Shown here: positions 1 through 10,395 of the stretch, piece by piece
How the letters are laid out: each line of letters begins with the position of its first letter
How positions within the stretch are numbered: position 1 is the first letter of the stretch
Source of the DNA: Sphingomonas sp. S2M10
GTDB taxonomy: Bacteria; Pseudomonadota; Alphaproteobacteria; Sphingomonadales; Sphingomonadaceae
Direction: 5' to 3'
Assembly (NCBI RefSeq): GCF_012650175.1
Contig: NZ_JAAILI010000022.1
Span: 62,001 to 126,000, forward strand
DNA: 64,000 nucleotides
Position numbers and translations under genes: made by a program
The notes under the pieces: model-generated
What the model saw: the letters and a program-made list of their open reading frames with translations, nothing else
Databases searched by the model: none
What the model was told of the DNA's origin: nothing

Positions 1-789
1 GGCATCGTCGTCGACAAGGGCGCCCGCTTCACCGACTGGGCGCGCCGCCCGCTCGACAAGCGCCAGATCGACTATGCCATCGCCGACGTGACCCACCTCT
101 CCAAGATCTTTCCCAAGATGCTGGAAAAGCTGCGTAAGTCGGGCCGCGGCGTTTGGCTGGACCAGGAGATGGAGCGCATCTCGGATCCGGAGAACTATCG
201 CAACGATCCCGACCAGGTGTGGCAGCGCGTCCGCATCAACAGCCGCAAGCCCGAGGTGCTCGGCCGCCTCAAGGCGCTCGCCCGCTGGCGCGAGCTGGAG
301 GCGCAGGGCAAGGACCTGCCGCGCGGCCGCATCGTCAAGGACGAGACGCTGGCCGACCTCGCCGCCAACCCGCCGCGCAAGCAGAGCGACCTCGCCAAGG
401 TGCGCGGCCTCTCCGCCGCCTGGGCGGGCAACGACATCGGCGGGCGGATGATGGACGCGCTCGCCAATGCCAAGCCGATGCCGGCCGACGAAATGCCCGG
501 CCGCGAGGAGCGCAAGCCCGCGCTCGGCAAGGACGGCGCGCTCGTCGCCGACCTGCTCAAGCTGCTGCTCAAGATCCGCGCCAAGGAAGTCAACGTCGCC
601 CCGCGCCTGCTCGCACGGTCGGAGGATCTGGAGGCCCTTGCCGCCGGGGTCCGCAAGGACCTGCCGATCCTTGAGGGCTGGCGCTACGAACAGTTCGGTC
701 GCGACGCGCTTGCCCTGGTGGAAGGCCAGCTCGCTTTCGCGGTGCGCAACGGCAAGCTCAAGATGAGCCGCACGGAGGAACCCGCATGA
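1..789 (+). CDS. rnd: Ribonuclease D, 3' part (5' end outside window)
   Basis: This is the C-terminal 262 residues of RNase D, a 3'-5' exoribonuclease that trims tRNA and other stable RNA precursors. The frame is open from base 1. It begins inside the DEDD exonuclease domain, where the run around DWARRP and QIDYAIADVTHL matches the last exonuclease motif, including its conserved Tyr and Asp. A helical linker and an HRDC-type RNA-binding domain follow at fragment residues about 150-235. The earlier catalytic DEDD residues lie upstream of the window. The stop overlaps the start of the next gene by 4 bases (ATGA), so the two are probably co-transcribed. Identity is secure; the true start is not visible. 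Confidence 0.93.
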   Translation, partial: GIVVDKGARFTDWARRPLDKRQIDYAIADVTHLSKIFPKMLEKLRKSGRGVWLDQEMERISDPENYRNDPDQVWQRVRINSRKPEVLGRLKALARWRELEAQGKDLPRGRIVKDETLADLAANPPRKQSDLAKVRGLSAAWAGNDIGGRMMDALANAKPMPADEMPGREERKPALGKDGALVADLLKLLLKIRAKEVNVAPRLLARSEDLEALAAGVRKDLPILEGWRYEQFGRDALALVEGQLAFAVRNGKLKMSRTEEPA

Positions 790-1076
790 TCCGCCGCACC
801 CTCTTTCTGGCCCTGCTCGCCGGTGCTGCCGGCTGCGCGCCCAAGCCGAAGGCCGAGCCCATTCCGGCGATGGTGGAGTGCGACGCGAATCGGATCCAGT
901 ATCTGAAGGGCAAGCAGCGCGCCGCGATCGACGAGGGCGAGGCGCTGCGCCATTCGGGTGCCAACCGCATTCGCTGGATCGAGCCGGGCTCGGCCGTGAC
1001 GATGGACTTCCGCGTCGACCGGCTGAACCTGCACGTCGACAAGACCGGCACGATCACCGACGCCCGCTGCGGCTGA
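786..1076 (+). CDS. I78-family peptidase-inhibitor-like lipoprotein
   Basis: A 96-residue exported protein with a hydrophobic N-terminus ending in AAGC, a plausible lipobox, so it is probably a periplasm-facing lipoprotein. The mature part has the features of the I78 (potato-inhibitor-I-like) family: an early Cys (VECDA), a central Gly-rich segment, the DFRVDRLNLHVD motif and a final Cys near the C-terminus. Family members are thought to inhibit serine peptidases; that role is inferred here from family only. The start ATG overlaps the rnd stop by 4 bases, indicating translational coupling. Confidence 0.8.
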   Translation: MIRRTLFLALLAGAAGCAPKPKAEPIPAMVECDANRIQYLKGKQRAAIDEGEALRHSGANRIRWIEPGSAVTMDFRVDRLNLHVDKTGTITDARCG

Positions 1077-1095
1077 CATGCCGGCGGAAGCGGGG

Positions 1096-2328
1096 TCAGC
1101 CCCGCTTCACCAGCGTCATCTGGATCACGTCGATCCCGCCGCCCCGGAAGCCGCCCTCGCAGTACATCAGATAATAGCGCCACAGCCGCACGAAGCGCGC
1201 GTCGAATTGCGCCGGCAGCAGGCCGGCCGCGGCGGCCGCATCGAAGCGTTCGCGCCAGCGCCGCAGCGTCTCGGCATAATCGAGCCCGAAGGCGTGGCGA
1301 TCGCGCCACTCCATACCCTCCGCCTCGGCAAGCGCGCGGAACTCGCTTTCCTTGAGCAGCATGCCGCCGGGGAAGACATAGGTCTGGATGAAGTCGACGT
1401 TGCGGGCATAGCCCTCGAACATCGTATCGTCGAAGGTGATCACCTGCAGCGCGGCGCGGCCGCCCGGCTTCAGCGCCCGTGCGATGGCCGAGACATAGGC
1501 CGGCCAATATTCGCGGCCCACCGCCTCCGCCATCTCGATGCTGGCGACCGCGTCATACTGGCCGGTCACGTCGCGATAATCGGTAAGGCTGAAACGGGCG
1601 CCGTCCAGTCCGGCGGTCCGCGCCTCGGCCCAGGCCATCTGCTCGGTCGATAGCGTGATGCCGTGCAGCTTGCGCCCCTGGCGCAGTGCCAGCTCCGCAA
1701 AGGACCCCCAGCCGCAGCCGATCTCCAGGATCATGTCGCCGGGCTTCGTGGCGGTGCGATCGAGGATCGCCTGCAGCTTGGTTTCCTGCGCTGCCACCAG
1801 ACCCGCGTCCGCATCGCCGAAGATCGCGCTCGAATAGCTCATGCCGGCATCGAGCCAGGGCGCATAGAAATCGTTGCCGAGGTCGTAGTGGAAGGCGATG
1901 TTCTTGCGCGACCCGCCGCGATGGTTGCGGCGCATCCAGTGCATCAGCCGGCGCGGCAGCAGCGAGAGCCCGCGCGAGCGCGCCTGTCCCGCCAGCCCGG
2001 CGCGGTTGCGGCCGAACAGTGCGAACAGCTGCACCGGATCAGGGCTCGACCATTCGCCCTTTTCCCAGGCCTCGTACCAGCCCGAGGACCCGCCGGTCGC
2101 CAGCCGCACCAGCGCGCGCCAGCTGTGCAGCGCCACGATCGCCGCCGGCCCCGGAGCGCTCCCGCCCAAAAGCCGCGCCTGCCCGTCCGGCGTATGCACT
2201 TCGAGGCTGCCTTCGGCGATGCCACGGTCCAGCCGATCGAGCTGACGATGAAAGAAATGGCCGAAAAGAGCCAGCGGCCCGGAGCCGCGCACAGCGACTC
2301 GTACAGTATCCTGCCCCGGAGCATTCAT
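1096..2328 (-). CDS. cfa: Cyclopropane-fatty-acyl-phospholipid synthase
   Basis: A 410-residue SAM-dependent methyltransferase that adds a methylene bridge to unsaturated acyl chains of membrane phospholipids. The SAM-binding glycine motif EIGCGWGSF is at about residues 202-210, preceded by the family signature HYDLGNDFY (147-155) that contacts the bicarbonate/substrate pocket. Length fits the family (about 380-410). I chose ATG at 2328 (MNAPGQ); another ATG four codons upstream at 2340 is equally possible. It lies about 40 bases downstream of phrB on the same strand, so the two probably form an operon. A cfa-photolyase pairing is typical of light or singlet-oxygen regulons. Confidence 0.93.
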   Translation of the reverse strand: MNAPGQDTVRVAVRGSGPLALFGHFFHRQLDRLDRGIAEGSLEVHTPDGQARLLGGSAPGPAAIVALHSWRALVRLATGGSSGWYEAWEKGEWSSPDPVQLFALFGRNRAGLAGQARSRGLSLLPRRLMHWMRRNHRGGSRKNIAFHYDLGNDFYAPWLDAGMSYSSAIFGDADAGLVAAQETKLQAILDRTATKPGDMILEIGCGWGSFAELALRQGRKLHGITLSTEQMAWAEARTAGLDGARFSLTDYRDVTGQYDAVASIEMAEAVGREYWPAYVSAIARALKPGGRAALQVITFDDTMFEGYARNVDFIQTYVFPGGMLLKESEFRALAEAEGMEWRDRHAFGLDYAETLRRWRERFDAAAAAGLLPAQFDARFVRLWRYYLMYCEGGFRGGGIDVIQMTLVKRG

Positions 2329-2368
2329 GCCGCGCTTCATGCACGCCTGATCGCGCGGGGCAAGTCCC

Positions 2369-3742
2369 TCAGCGGATCGCCCGACCCGCGGCAAGCGCAC
2401 GGTCGCGGGCATCGCGATGGCTGATGCGCTTGGCTGGATAGTCGGGCGGGCGGCATCCCGCTTCCTCGGGATCATGGATCGCGGCGTCCGGCAGCCTCGC
2501 CAGCTCCGGCACCCATTGCCGGATATAGCCCGCCGCATCGAACTTCTCCGATTGGGTCAGCGGCGCCATCACCCGGCTCCACTGGCTCGAATCGACGCCG
2601 GAACCCGACACCCACTGCCAATTCACGGTGTTGCTGCCATAGTCCGCATCGACCAGGGTATCCCAGAACCAGCGCTCCCCCTCGCGCCAGTCGATCAGCA
2701 GATGCTTGATCAGAAAGCTGGCCGCGATCATCCGCACGCGATTGTGCATCCAGCCGGTCGCCCAGAGCTGGCGCATGCCGGCATCGACGATGGGGTAGCC
2801 AGTCTGCCCACGCTGCCAGGCGCGCAGGTCGGCCTTGGCCGCCTTGCCGGTCCGCCATTCCATCGCGTCGAAGGCAGGGCGGCCGTTCTTCGCGGCATAA
2901 TCGGGAAACTGGCAGATCAGGTTCTGGGCGAAATCCCGCCAGCCCAGCTCGCGCAGATATTCCTCCACCTGCCCGCCCGCGCCCTCGAGTGCATGCCAGA
3001 CCTGCGCCGGCGAAACCTCGCCGAAATGGAGGTGCGGCGAGAGGCGCGAGCTGCCCTCGATCGAGGGAAGATTTCGCGTATCGTCGTACCGCGCGGCGTG
3101 ATCCTTGAACCGACGGAGCCGCTTGTGCGCACCCGCTTCGCCCGGTTCCCATTCTTCGCGAAAGCCGGCGGCCCAGTCGGGAGCGGAAGGCAGCAGCTGC
3201 CAATCGTCCAGCGAGTCGCTCGCCGGCCATTTTGCGGGCGCGGCGATCCGCTGCGGCACGCGTAGGGGCTCGGCCGGCGGCAGGCGCTCGCGCAGCGTCC
3301 GCCAAAAGGGCGTGAAGATCTTGTAAGGCGTGCCAGACCCGCTCGTCACCGTGCCGGGCGGCAGCAGATAGTTCCCGTCATGGCAGCAGAGCGTCAGCCG
3401 CTTCGCCACCGCCCGCTCGGCATTGCGCCACCAGGGTTCATAGTGCCGGAGGCAATGGACCGCCTCTGCCCCCACCTCCTCCGCAAGCCGGGCAAGCTCC
3501 TCGTCGCTCCTGCCACGACGCAGGACCAGCCGCGATCCCTTCGCACGCAGCGCGGCGTCGAGCGCCGAAAGACTATGGTGCAACCACCAGCGCGAGGCGC
3601 CGCCCATCGCCCGGTGCTTCGCCGTTTCGTCATCGAGGATGTAGACCGGGATCACGGTGCCCGCATCGACCGCCGCCGCAAGGGCGGGCTGATCGGCGAG
3701 GCGAAGATCGCGGCGGAACCAGAGGAGAACGGGAGCGGTCAT
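2369..3742 (-). CDS. phrB: Deoxyribodipyrimidine photolyase (CPD class I)
   Basis: A 457-residue DNA photolyase that uses FAD and blue light to split cyclobutane pyrimidine dimers. The N-terminus (VLLWFRRDLRLADQPAL) is the typical antenna-binding Rossmann domain. The C-terminal helical FAD domain contains the conserved stretches GYPIVDAGMRQLWATGWMHNRVRM and the WQWVSGSG turn. Start ATG at 3742 gives the family N-terminus; an upstream in-frame start at 3760 adds six unlikely residues. It is the first gene of a two-gene unit with cfa. It differs from the second, iron-sulphur type photolyase at 22034. Confidence 0.95.
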   Translation of the reverse strand: MTAPVLLWFRRDLRLADQPALAAAVDAGTVIPVYILDDETAKHRAMGGASRWWLHHSLSALDAALRAKGSRLVLRRGRSDEELARLAEEVGAEAVHCLRHYEPWWRNAERAVAKRLTLCCHDGNYLLPPGTVTSGSGTPYKIFTPFWRTLRERLPPAEPLRVPQRIAAPAKWPASDSLDDWQLLPSAPDWAAGFREEWEPGEAGAHKRLRRFKDHAARYDDTRNLPSIEGSSRLSPHLHFGEVSPAQVWHALEGAGGQVEEYLRELGWRDFAQNLICQFPDYAAKNGRPAFDAMEWRTGKAAKADLRAWQRGQTGYPIVDAGMRQLWATGWMHNRVRMIAASFLIKHLLIDWREGERWFWDTLVDADYGSNTVNWQWVSGSGVDSSQWSRVMAPLTQSEKFDAAGYIRQWVPELARLPDAAIHDPEEAGCRPPDYPAKRISHRDARDRALAAGRAIR

Positions 3743-3773
3743 AGGCGCACAAACGCGCAAGTTCAGCCGAAGG

Positions 3774-3788
3774 CGACCTGTACCGAAG
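3774..3788 (-). promoter_or_regulatory. Possible operator upstream of phrB-cfa
   Basis: On the plus strand this reads CGACCTGTACCGAAG. With one inserted base it resembles the TCAACCTGTCCG motif found at 21976 and 26005. It lies 32 bases upstream of the phrB start in the same orientation as the other two relative to their minus-strand genes. The match is imperfect, so this is tentative. Confidence 0.25.
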
Positions 3789-3855
3789 AACAGGGCAGCC
3801 GGACCCGATCTCGGCAGCCGTGCGTTACGGGACCGTCATCAATCGAGGGGGTAGC

Positions 3856-4743
3856 ATGCAGTTCCAGTCGGCGGCGATGATCGTGAACACCAAGTCCCGC
3901 CACGGCCAGGACTGGTTCGACCGCGCCTGCGCTCGATTCCACGGGCAGGCGATGGCGGTCGACGCGCATGCGGTGGACGACCCGGACCAGCTGGAGGCGA
4001 CGCTGGACAAGGCGCTGGCGAAGAAGCCAGAACTGGTGATCCTCGGCGGCGGCGACGGGACGGTAAGCGGGCTGGTGGACAAGTTGGTCGGCACCGGCGT
4101 GACGCTGGGCGTATTACCGCTCGGCACCGCGAACAGCTTCGCCCGATCGCTCGGCATTCCGCTCGACGTCGACGGTGCGGTGAATGCGATCCTGCAGGGC
4201 ATTGCCAAGCGGATCGATCTGGGCATGATCAACGATGATTATTATGCGAGCACCGCCGCAATCGGCCTCTCGCCGCAGATCGCGGAGACCGTGCCGCACA
4301 ACGCCAAACGCTGGTTCGGGCGGATGGGCTATCTCAGCTGGGCGGCGCTCCAGTTCCTGAAATTCAAGCCGTTCACAGTGATCGTCGGCGAGGGCGCTGA
4401 TGCCCAAAGGCTGCGCGCTGTGGAGGTGCGGATCTCCAACGGCCCGTTCCATGGCGGCACCGAGCTGGTTGACGAAGCCGGGGTGACCTCGGGCGAGATC
4501 GTCGTGCAAGTGGTGAAGGGCCCGACCAAGGCGCGGCTGGTGCGCAACTGGGCGGCTTCGGTGCTGCGGCTGGAGGCGCGCAAGGAGGATACCGTCACGT
4601 TTCGCGGGCAATCGCTGCGCGTCGCGACCGAGCCGGTGCTGCCGATCTCGATCGATGGCGAGGTGCTGGCCGAAACGCCGGTGACCGCGAAGATCGCGCC
4701 GGCGGTAATCGATGTGATGGTGCCGGCGGCCGTCCAAACCTAA
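3856..4743 (+). CDS. YegS/diacylglycerol-kinase-family lipid kinase
   Basis: A 295-residue member of the diacylglycerol/sphingosine kinase catalytic family. It carries the nucleotide-binding motif GGGDGT at residues 64-69 and the PLGTANSFAR motif at about 87-96, followed by the beta-sandwich domain with the NGPFHGGTE stretch. It phosphorylates a lipid alcohol; the substrate cannot be told from sequence. Start ATG 3856 is preceded by a strong GAGGGGG ribosome-binding site. It is divergent from phrB and convergent with valS, from which it is separated by a hairpin terminator. Confidence 0.88.
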   Translation: MQFQSAAMIVNTKSRHGQDWFDRACARFHGQAMAVDAHAVDDPDQLEATLDKALAKKPELVILGGGDGTVSGLVDKLVGTGVTLGVLPLGTANSFARSLGIPLDVDGAVNAILQGIAKRIDLGMINDDYYASTAAIGLSPQIAETVPHNAKRWFGRMGYLSWAALQFLKFKPFTVIVGEGADAQRLRAVEVRISNGPFHGGTELVDEAGVTSGEIVVQVVKGPTKARLVRNWAASVLRLEARKEDTVTFRGQSLRVATEPVLPISIDGEVLAETPVTAKIAPAVIDVMVPAAVQT

Positions 4744-4746
4744 GCC

Positions 4747-4797
4747 AGTCCCCCTCACCCTTCCCACCGTCTTCGGCGCGGACGGTTGAGGGGGACT
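4747..4797. terminator. Bidirectional hairpin between lipid kinase and valS
   Basis: AGTCCCCCTCA at 4747-4757 pairs with TGAGGGGGACT at 4787-4797, and an inner CCGTC/GACGG stem lies in the loop. It sits exactly between two convergent genes. There is no long T-run, so it may act as a transcription barrier or RNA 3'-end stabiliser rather than a classical terminator. Confidence 0.6.
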
Positions 4798-4806
4798 TGG
4801 TCTAGA

Positions 4807-7491
4807 TTACCCCAGCCGCGCCAGCGCCGCCGAGAGCCGCTCGGCCTCGGCCGCCTTCTCGGCGTGATCGGCGCGGGCCTTCTCCACCGCCTCGGGCTTG
4901 GCGCGCTCGACGAAGCTCGGATTGCCGAGCCGCCCGGCCAGCCCATCCCGCTCCTTCTCGGCCGCGGCGATCGCCTTAGTGAGGCGGGCGCGCTCGGCTT
5001 CGAGGTCGACCACGTCGCCAAGCGGCATCACGAAGGTCGCCTCGTCGACGACGAGCTGCAGCGCGCCGCCGGCAGGGGCATCGCCCTGCGCCTGATCGAC
5101 GCGGCCGAGCCGTGCCAGCGCCGCTTCCTGTCCGATCAGCCGAGCCGCCGTTTCGGGCGAGGCATCGCGGACGTGCAGCGGCAGGCGCGCGCCCGGCGGC
5201 ACGTTGAGTTCGGTCCGCGCGGCGCGGATCTCGCTCACCAGTCGGATCAGCCAGTCGATCTCCTGCGCCGCCGACGGATCCAGCGCACGGGCATCGGCCA
5301 TCGGCCACTTCGCGACGATCAGGTCATGGTCGCGCGGGCCCATCTTCGACCACAGCTCTTCGGTGATGAAGGGCATGAACGGGTGGAGCATGACGAGGAT
5401 CTGGTCGAGCGCCCAGCCGGCAACGGCGCGCGTCTCTTCCGCATCGGCGGCGGCAACGCCCTCGCCCTGCAGCACCGGCTTGATCAGTTCGAGATACCAG
5501 TCGCAGAAGCGGCTCCAGACGAACTGGTAGATGCTGTTCGCCGCCTCGTCGAAGCGCAGATCGACCAGCGCCAGGTCCAGCGCCTGCACCGTCGCGATGG
5601 TTTCCGCGATGATCCAGCGGTTGACCGCCAGCTCCGCCGTCGGCGCCTCGAGATGCTTGCTGGCCGAGATGCCATTGGCCTGGCAGAAGCGCGCAGCGTT
5701 CCACAGCTTGGTCGCGAAGTTGCGATAGCCCTCGAGCCGCTTCTCATCCATCTTGATGTCGCGGCCCTGGCTCTCCATCGCCGCCATGAAGAAGCGCAGC
5801 GCGTCGGCGCCATACTTGTCGATCATGCCCAGTGGATCGACCGTGTTGCCCTTGGACTTGGACATCTTCTGACCGTCGGCTGCGCGGACAAGACCGTGCA
5901 GATACAAGGTCTTGAACGGCACTTCCTTCATGAAGTGCAAGCCCTGCATCATCATCCGCGCATCCCAGAAGAACAGGATGTCGAAGCCGGAAATGAGCAC
6001 GTCGTTCGAATAGCGCCCGCCGAGCGTCGGGTCGCTGTTCTCGGGCCAGCCGAGCGTCGCGAACGGCCACAGCGCCGAGGAGAACCAGGTATCGAGCACG
6101 TCGGGATCGCGGGTGAGCGCTACGCCCTCGCCTGCCTGTGCCTGCGCCTCTTCCTCGGTCTCCGCGACATAGGGCTTGCCGTCGGCATCGAACCACGCCG
6201 GAATCCGGTGCCCCCACCAGAGCTGGCGGCTGACGCACCAGGGCTGGATGTTCTCCATCCAGTTGAAATAGGTCTTTTCCCAGCTCTTCGGCACGATCCT
6301 GGTCGCGCCCGAGCGGACCGCCTCGATCGCCGGCTTGGCGAGCGTCGCGGCGTCGACATACCATTGGTCGGTCAGCCACGGCTCGATCACCTGGCCCGAG
6401 CGATCGCCATAGGGCGTCTGGATCGTGCGGGGCTCGGCATCGTGCTCGGCGCCTTCCTTGTCGACGAACGGCACGAGGAAGCCCTCGTCCTTCAGCCGAG
6501 CGACGATTGCCTTGCGCGCCTCGAAGCGATCAAGCCCGATCAGCTCGGCCGGGACCGACCCGTCCTGCGTCTGGCAGATCGCCGCCTTGGCATCGAGCAT
6601 GTTGAGCATCTCGCCAGCTTTGATGCCGGCGCGAATACCCACCTCGAAGTCGTTGAAATCATGTCCCGGCGTGATCTTCACCGCGCCCGAGCCCAGTTCC
6701 GGATCGGCATGTTCGTCGCCGACGATCGGGATCAGGCGGCCGGTGATCGGAAGCCGAACCTGCTTGCCGATCAGCGCCTTGTAGCGCGCGTCCTCGGGAT
6801 GCACGGCGACCGCCATGTCGGCCAGCATCGTCTCCGGGCGCGTCGTCGCGACCTGGATGAAGCCCGATCCGTCCGCCAGCGGATAGCGCAGGTGCCAGAA
6901 GTTGCCGCGGACTTCCTTGGTCTCGACCTCGAGGTCCGAGATCGCGGTGCCGAGGCCCGGGTCCCAGTTCACCAGGCGCTTGTCGCGATAGAGCAGGCCC
7001 TGGCGATGGAGCTCGACGAACACCTTGAGGACGGCCTTGGAGAAGCCCTCGTCCATGGTGAAGCGCTCGTTCGCCCAGTCCATCGAGCAGCCGAGCCGGC
7101 GCAGCTGGCGGGTGATCTGCCCGCCGCTCTCGGCCTTCCATTCCCACACCTTGTCGACGAAGGCCTCGCGGGTGAAATCGGTGCGCTTGCTCCCCGCGGC
7201 GTTGAGCTGGCGCTCGACCACCATCTGCGTCGCGATGCCGGCATGGTCGGTGCCGACCACCCAGCGCGCGTCCTTGCCCTTGAGCCGCGCGTGGCGGACG
7301 AGGATGTCCTGCAACGTGTTGTCGAGCGCGTGGCCGATGTGCAGGCTGCCCGTCACGTTGGGCGGCGGGTTGACGATCGTCCAGGGCTCGGCGCCCTCGC
7401 GCTCGGGGCGGAACAGGCCTTCGTCTTCCCAATGGGCGTACCAGCGGGATTCGATGTCGGCGGGGTCGAAGGTCTTGGGGAGTTCGGTCAT
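4807..7491 (-). CDS. valS: Valyl-tRNA synthetase
   Basis: An 894-residue class I aminoacyl-tRNA synthetase charging tRNA-Val. It has the HIGH-type motif ([16 protein letters not shown], about residue 40-56), the CP1 editing domain with [10 protein letters not shown], the KMSKS loop ([11 protein letters not shown], about residue 540), an anticodon-binding domain and the C-terminal coiled-coil arm ([18 protein letters not shown]) typical of ValRS. Length is normal for alphaproteobacterial ValRS. It is a stand-alone gene on the minus strand, with the response-regulator gene upstream. Confidence 0.97.
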   Translation of the reverse strand: MTELPKTFDPADIESRWYAHWEDEGLFRPEREGAEPWTIVNPPPNVTGSLHIGHALDNTLQDILVRHARLKGKDARWVVGTDHAGIATQMVVERQLNAAGSKRTDFTREAFVDKVWEWKAESGGQITRQLRRLGCSMDWANERFTMDEGFSKAVLKVFVELHRQGLLYRDKRLVNWDPGLGTAISDLEVETKEVRGNFWHLRYPLADGSGFIQVATTRPETMLADMAVAVHPEDARYKALIGKQVRLPITGRLIPIVGDEHADPELGSGAVKITPGHDFNDFEVGIRAGIKAGEMLNMLDAKAAICQTQDGSVPAELIGLDRFEARKAIVARLKDEGFLVPFVDKEGAEHDAEPRTIQTPYGDRSGQVIEPWLTDQWYVDAATLAKPAIEAVRSGATRIVPKSWEKTYFNWMENIQPWCVSRQLWWGHRIPAWFDADGKPYVAETEEEAQAQAGEGVALTRDPDVLDTWFSSALWPFATLGWPENSDPTLGGRYSNDVLISGFDILFFWDARMMMQGLHFMKEVPFKTLYLHGLVRAADGQKMSKSKGNTVDPLGMIDKYGADALRFFMAAMESQGRDIKMDEKRLEGYRNFATKLWNAARFCQANGISASKHLEAPTAELAVNRWIIAETIATVQALDLALVDLRFDEAANSIYQFVWSRFCDWYLELIKPVLQGEGVAAADAEETRAVAGWALDQILVMLHPFMPFITEELWSKMGPRDHDLIVAKWPMADARALDPSAAQEIDWLIRLVSEIRAARTELNVPPGARLPLHVRDASPETAARLIGQEAALARLGRVDQAQGDAPAGGALQLVVDEATFVMPLGDVVDLEAERARLTKAIAAAEKERDGLAGRLGNPSFVERAKPEAVEKARADHAEKAAEAERLSAALARLG

Positions 7492-7560
7492 GGTGACAGG
7501 GGCTTTAGCGTTGCCCCTGCCCCGCGCACAACCCTTGCCCGCGCACCCTTGGCGCAGACG

Positions 7561-7914
7561 TCAGCTGAGCGTGCTGAGCACCTTGTCGACGCGATCGAGC
7601 GTGAACGGCTTGGAAAGGACCGGACGATCACGATGCAGCGGCGCGATGCTGTCATCGGCACCACCGGTCGCCAGCACGAAGGGGATGCCGAGTTCGGCCA
7701 GCTTGTCGGCCACCGGCCAGCTCTGCTCGCCGCCGCGCAGGTTCACATCGAGGATCGCCGCGTCGATGCCGCCCGCGCCGATCCGGTCCAGCGCCTCCGC
7801 CACGGTATCGGCGGTTCCCGCCGGCACGCGGTCCAGCGCGTCGAGGAAATCCTCGAGCATCATGGCGATCAATGGCTCGTCTTCGACGATGAGGATGTTA
7901 CGCGGACCCTGCAT
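7561..7914 (-). CDS. Single-domain response regulator
   Basis: A 117-residue receiver (REC) domain with no output domain. The acidic pocket is ILIVEDEP at residues 7-14, the phospho-acceptor is probably Asp56 (AAILDVNL), with Thr83 and Lys102 (LSKPF) completing the switch. Start ATG 7914 follows a clear AAGGGGGC ribosome-binding site. It lies 40 bases downstream of cckA on the same strand. Similar stand-alone receivers are often phosphorylated by HWE or hybrid kinases; the partner here may be CckA but that is inference from position. Confidence 0.9.
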   Translation of the reverse strand: MQGPRNILIVEDEPLIAMMLEDFLDALDRVPAGTADTVAEALDRIGAGGIDAAILDVNLRGGEQSWPVADKLAELGIPFVLATGGADDSIAPLHRDRPVLSKPFTLDRVDKVLSTLS

Positions 7915-7954
7915 ATAGCCCCCTTTGCAGGAAAAATGATTACGTGCCAAGCAC

Positions 7955-10348
7955 TTATTTGGTCACCAGGATCTCCTGAACCGCTTCTGCAAGTTGTTGC
8001 ACGGAAAAGGGTTTAGGCAGAAAGGCGACATTGTCGAGATCGATCGAACGCCGCAATTGTTCCTCGGCATAGCCGGACATGAACAGGATCGGCAGGTCCG
8101 GCCAGCGCTCTCGCACCTTGCGCGCCATGCTGGGCCCATCCAGCACCGGCATCACGACATCGGAGACGAGCAGGTCCGGCTTCTCCATCGTCTCAATCGT
8201 TTCGAGCGCGACTTCACCATTTTCGGCGGTGACCACCGAATAGCCCTGGCGGGTCAGCGCGCGCTCGGCAATGGCGCGGACCATGTCCTCGTCCTCGACC
8301 ACCAGGATGGTGCCGGTACCCCAAAGATCGGCGGGTTTCTCCTTGGTGACCGGCAGCTTGGCGACGGCGGCCTCGGGTGCGGTGTGAACCGGCAGATAGA
8401 TGGTGAAGGCCGCGCCGCCGCCGGGATTATTCTCGGCAAAGATATAGCCGCCCGACTGCTTGATGATGCCGTATACGGTCGACAGGCCCAGGCCCGTACC
8501 CTTGCCTACTTCCTTGGTGGTGAAGAAGGGCTCCCAGATCTTGGGCAGGATTTCCGGCGGAATGCCGGTTCCGGTATCCGAGATGCGCAGCGCCGTATAG
8601 TCGCCCACCGGCAGCACATCGTCGTCCATCCGTCGCACATCGGCGGAGGACACCGCCAGGGTCTCGATGGTCAGCGATCCCCCGCCGCTCGGGTTCTTGC
8701 TGAGCATCGAATCGCGGGCATTCACCGCGAGATTGACCACGACCTGCTCGAGCTGTCCCGGATCCGCGCGCACCGGGCCCAGGTTGCGGCCATGCTTGAC
8801 ATCGAGCGACACGGTCTCGCCGAGCAGACGCTTCAGCAGGTTCGAGACTTCGGAAATGATGTCCGGCAGCTGCAGCACCTGCGGCCGCAGCGTCTGCTGA
8901 CGCGAGAAGGCGAGCAGCTGGCGCGTCAGGCTGGCGGCGCGGTTCGAATTGGCGCGGATCTGCTGGATGTCGTCATAATCGCTGTCGCCGGGCGAGTGGC
9001 GCATCAGCATCAGGTCGCAGTGACCGATGATCGCGGTCAGGATGTTATTGAAGTCGTGGGCGACGCCGCCGGCGAGCTGGCCCACCGCCTGCATCTTGGT
9101 TGCCTGCGCGATCTGACGCTTGAGCTTGCCCTCCTCGCCCGAGTCCCGCAGGCTGAGCAGCACGGCGGCGTCACCCAGGCCGCGCGCGCCCGCGATGGTG
9201 ATCGCCACCGGCTCCTCGGAGGCGTCCTTCAGCCGGACGGTGATCTCCAGCGACTGGGGCGCGCCGCCCGCAAAGCGCCGCACCGCGTCCGCCAGCGTCG
9301 CCTTGTCCTCGCGCACCACCAGGTCGCCAGGATAGAGCGGCGGGGCGGCGGGATGGACGCGCGCGGTGCGGACGAACGCGTCGTTCATCATCAGGAACCG
9401 GCCGTCCCGGTCGATCAGCGCCAGCCCGGTGGGCAGCAGCGAGATCAGCGAATGAACATGCGCGGAGGCGCTGCCGGCCAGCGCCGGACTGGCGAGCACC
9501 ACCGGCTCCTCGTCGAGCAACGCGACCAGCAGCGGCGCCTCGTCGCCTTCGAGGAACGGGATCTGCAGCACCCGCAGCGGCGTGCCCTCGATCCCCTCCC
9601 GCTCGAAGCGCACCTGCCCCATCGAATCGGTGATCAGCATGCCGGCGAAGTCGCGCCCATCGACGATGGCATCGGCATTCCCCATCGCGCGGTGGCGGAA
9701 GACGCGGTTGGCCGATCGGATGCGACCATCCGGCGCGACCAGCACCACCATCACCCCCGCCCCGCCCAGGCGGTCGCCGGTCGGTCCGGCCAGCAGCCCC
9801 TGGACCTGCACGGCCAGATCCAGCGCGTGGATCCCGATGAAGCGCCACACCAGCGATTCGTCGCCGACCCGGACCACCCGCACCGCCACCTGGGCGCCGA
9901 ACACCTGAACGTCGCTGCACCGGCTCTCGCCGTCCCGCCAGGCGGCCCGGGCGCAGGCACCCAGCGCGCGCTCTCCGTCCTCCCCGATCGGCAGATTGGG
10001 CGGCGTCGGCCAGCCGCCGAACAATGCCTCATAGCGCGGATTGGCGCAGACCAGCCGGCCGCTGCGATCGGTGACCGCCAAAGCATCGTCGCTGGCGGAG
10101 GCCAGCGCATGCGCAATTGCCCAATCGGTGTAGCGCTCGATGCTGGTGCTGGGCGATCGAAACAACCGGCCGATCGCCAGCATCACCCCGGCCGCGAGCA
10201 ACGCCGCTCCCAGAAATCCCGCGGCAATCGCGCGATCGTTCAGGCTGAACAGGATCGCGGCGGCAGCGGCGACGCCGGTTACGACCACCGCCACGAGAGG
10301 CAGCAGCAGCGAAGGCTTGGGCAGCTCGGCGTCGGGCAGACTTGCCAT
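7955..10348 (-). CDS. cckA: Hybrid sensor histidine kinase CckA
   Basis: A 797-residue hybrid kinase matching CckA, the cell-cycle kinase that feeds phosphate through ChpT to CtrA in alphaproteobacteria. Two membrane helices lie at residues about 13-35 and 40-63, followed by PAS-like sensory domains. The HisKA box is GGVAHDFNN with phospho-His near residue 430, then the HATPase domain ([22 protein letters not shown]) and a C-terminal receiver (Asp near residue 727 in LLVSDVVMP). The [15 protein letters not shown] region and the receiver order are characteristic of CckA. The gene is monocistronic or shares a transcript with the downstream receiver gene. Confidence 0.93.
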   Translation of the reverse strand: MASLPDAELPKPSLLLPLVAVVVTGVAAAAAILFSLNDRAIAAGFLGAALLAAGVMLAIGRLFRSPSTSIERYTDWAIAHALASASDDALAVTDRSGRLVCANPRYEALFGGWPTPPNLPIGEDGERALGACARAAWRDGESRCSDVQVFGAQVAVRVVRVGDESLVWRFIGIHALDLAVQVQGLLAGPTGDRLGGAGVMVVLVAPDGRIRSANRVFRHRAMGNADAIVDGRDFAGMLITDSMGQVRFEREGIEGTPLRVLQIPFLEGDEAPLLVALLDEEPVVLASPALAGSASAHVHSLISLLPTGLALIDRDGRFLMMNDAFVRTARVHPAAPPLYPGDLVVREDKATLADAVRRFAGGAPQSLEITVRLKDASEEPVAITIAGARGLGDAAVLLSLRDSGEEGKLKRQIAQATKMQAVGQLAGGVAHDFNNILTAIIGHCDLMLMRHSPGDSDYDDIQQIRANSNRAASLTRQLLAFSRQQTLRPQVLQLPDIISEVSNLLKRLLGETVSLDVKHGRNLGPVRADPGQLEQVVVNLAVNARDSMLSKNPSGGGSLTIETLAVSSADVRRMDDDVLPVGDYTALRISDTGTGIPPEILPKIWEPFFTTKEVGKGTGLGLSTVYGIIKQSGGYIFAENNPGGGAAFTIYLPVHTAPEAAVAKLPVTKEKPADLWGTGTILVVEDEDMVRAIAERALTRQGYSVVTAENGEVALETIETMEKPDLLVSDVVMPVLDGPSMARKVRERWPDLPILFMSGYAEEQLRRSIDLDNVAFLPKPFSVQQLAEAVQEILVTK

Positions 10349-10395
10349 CGGTCACCGATGTTCCGTCACCGCTCCAGCGTCAAGCGCGGATCGCG

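Noticed and set aside
4786..8016. A very long open frame on the plus strand, antisense to valS
   Set aside because: High-GC DNA gives long antisense frames; its translation is His/Arg/Asp-rich with no family motif, while the minus strand encodes an intact valyl-tRNA synthetase.
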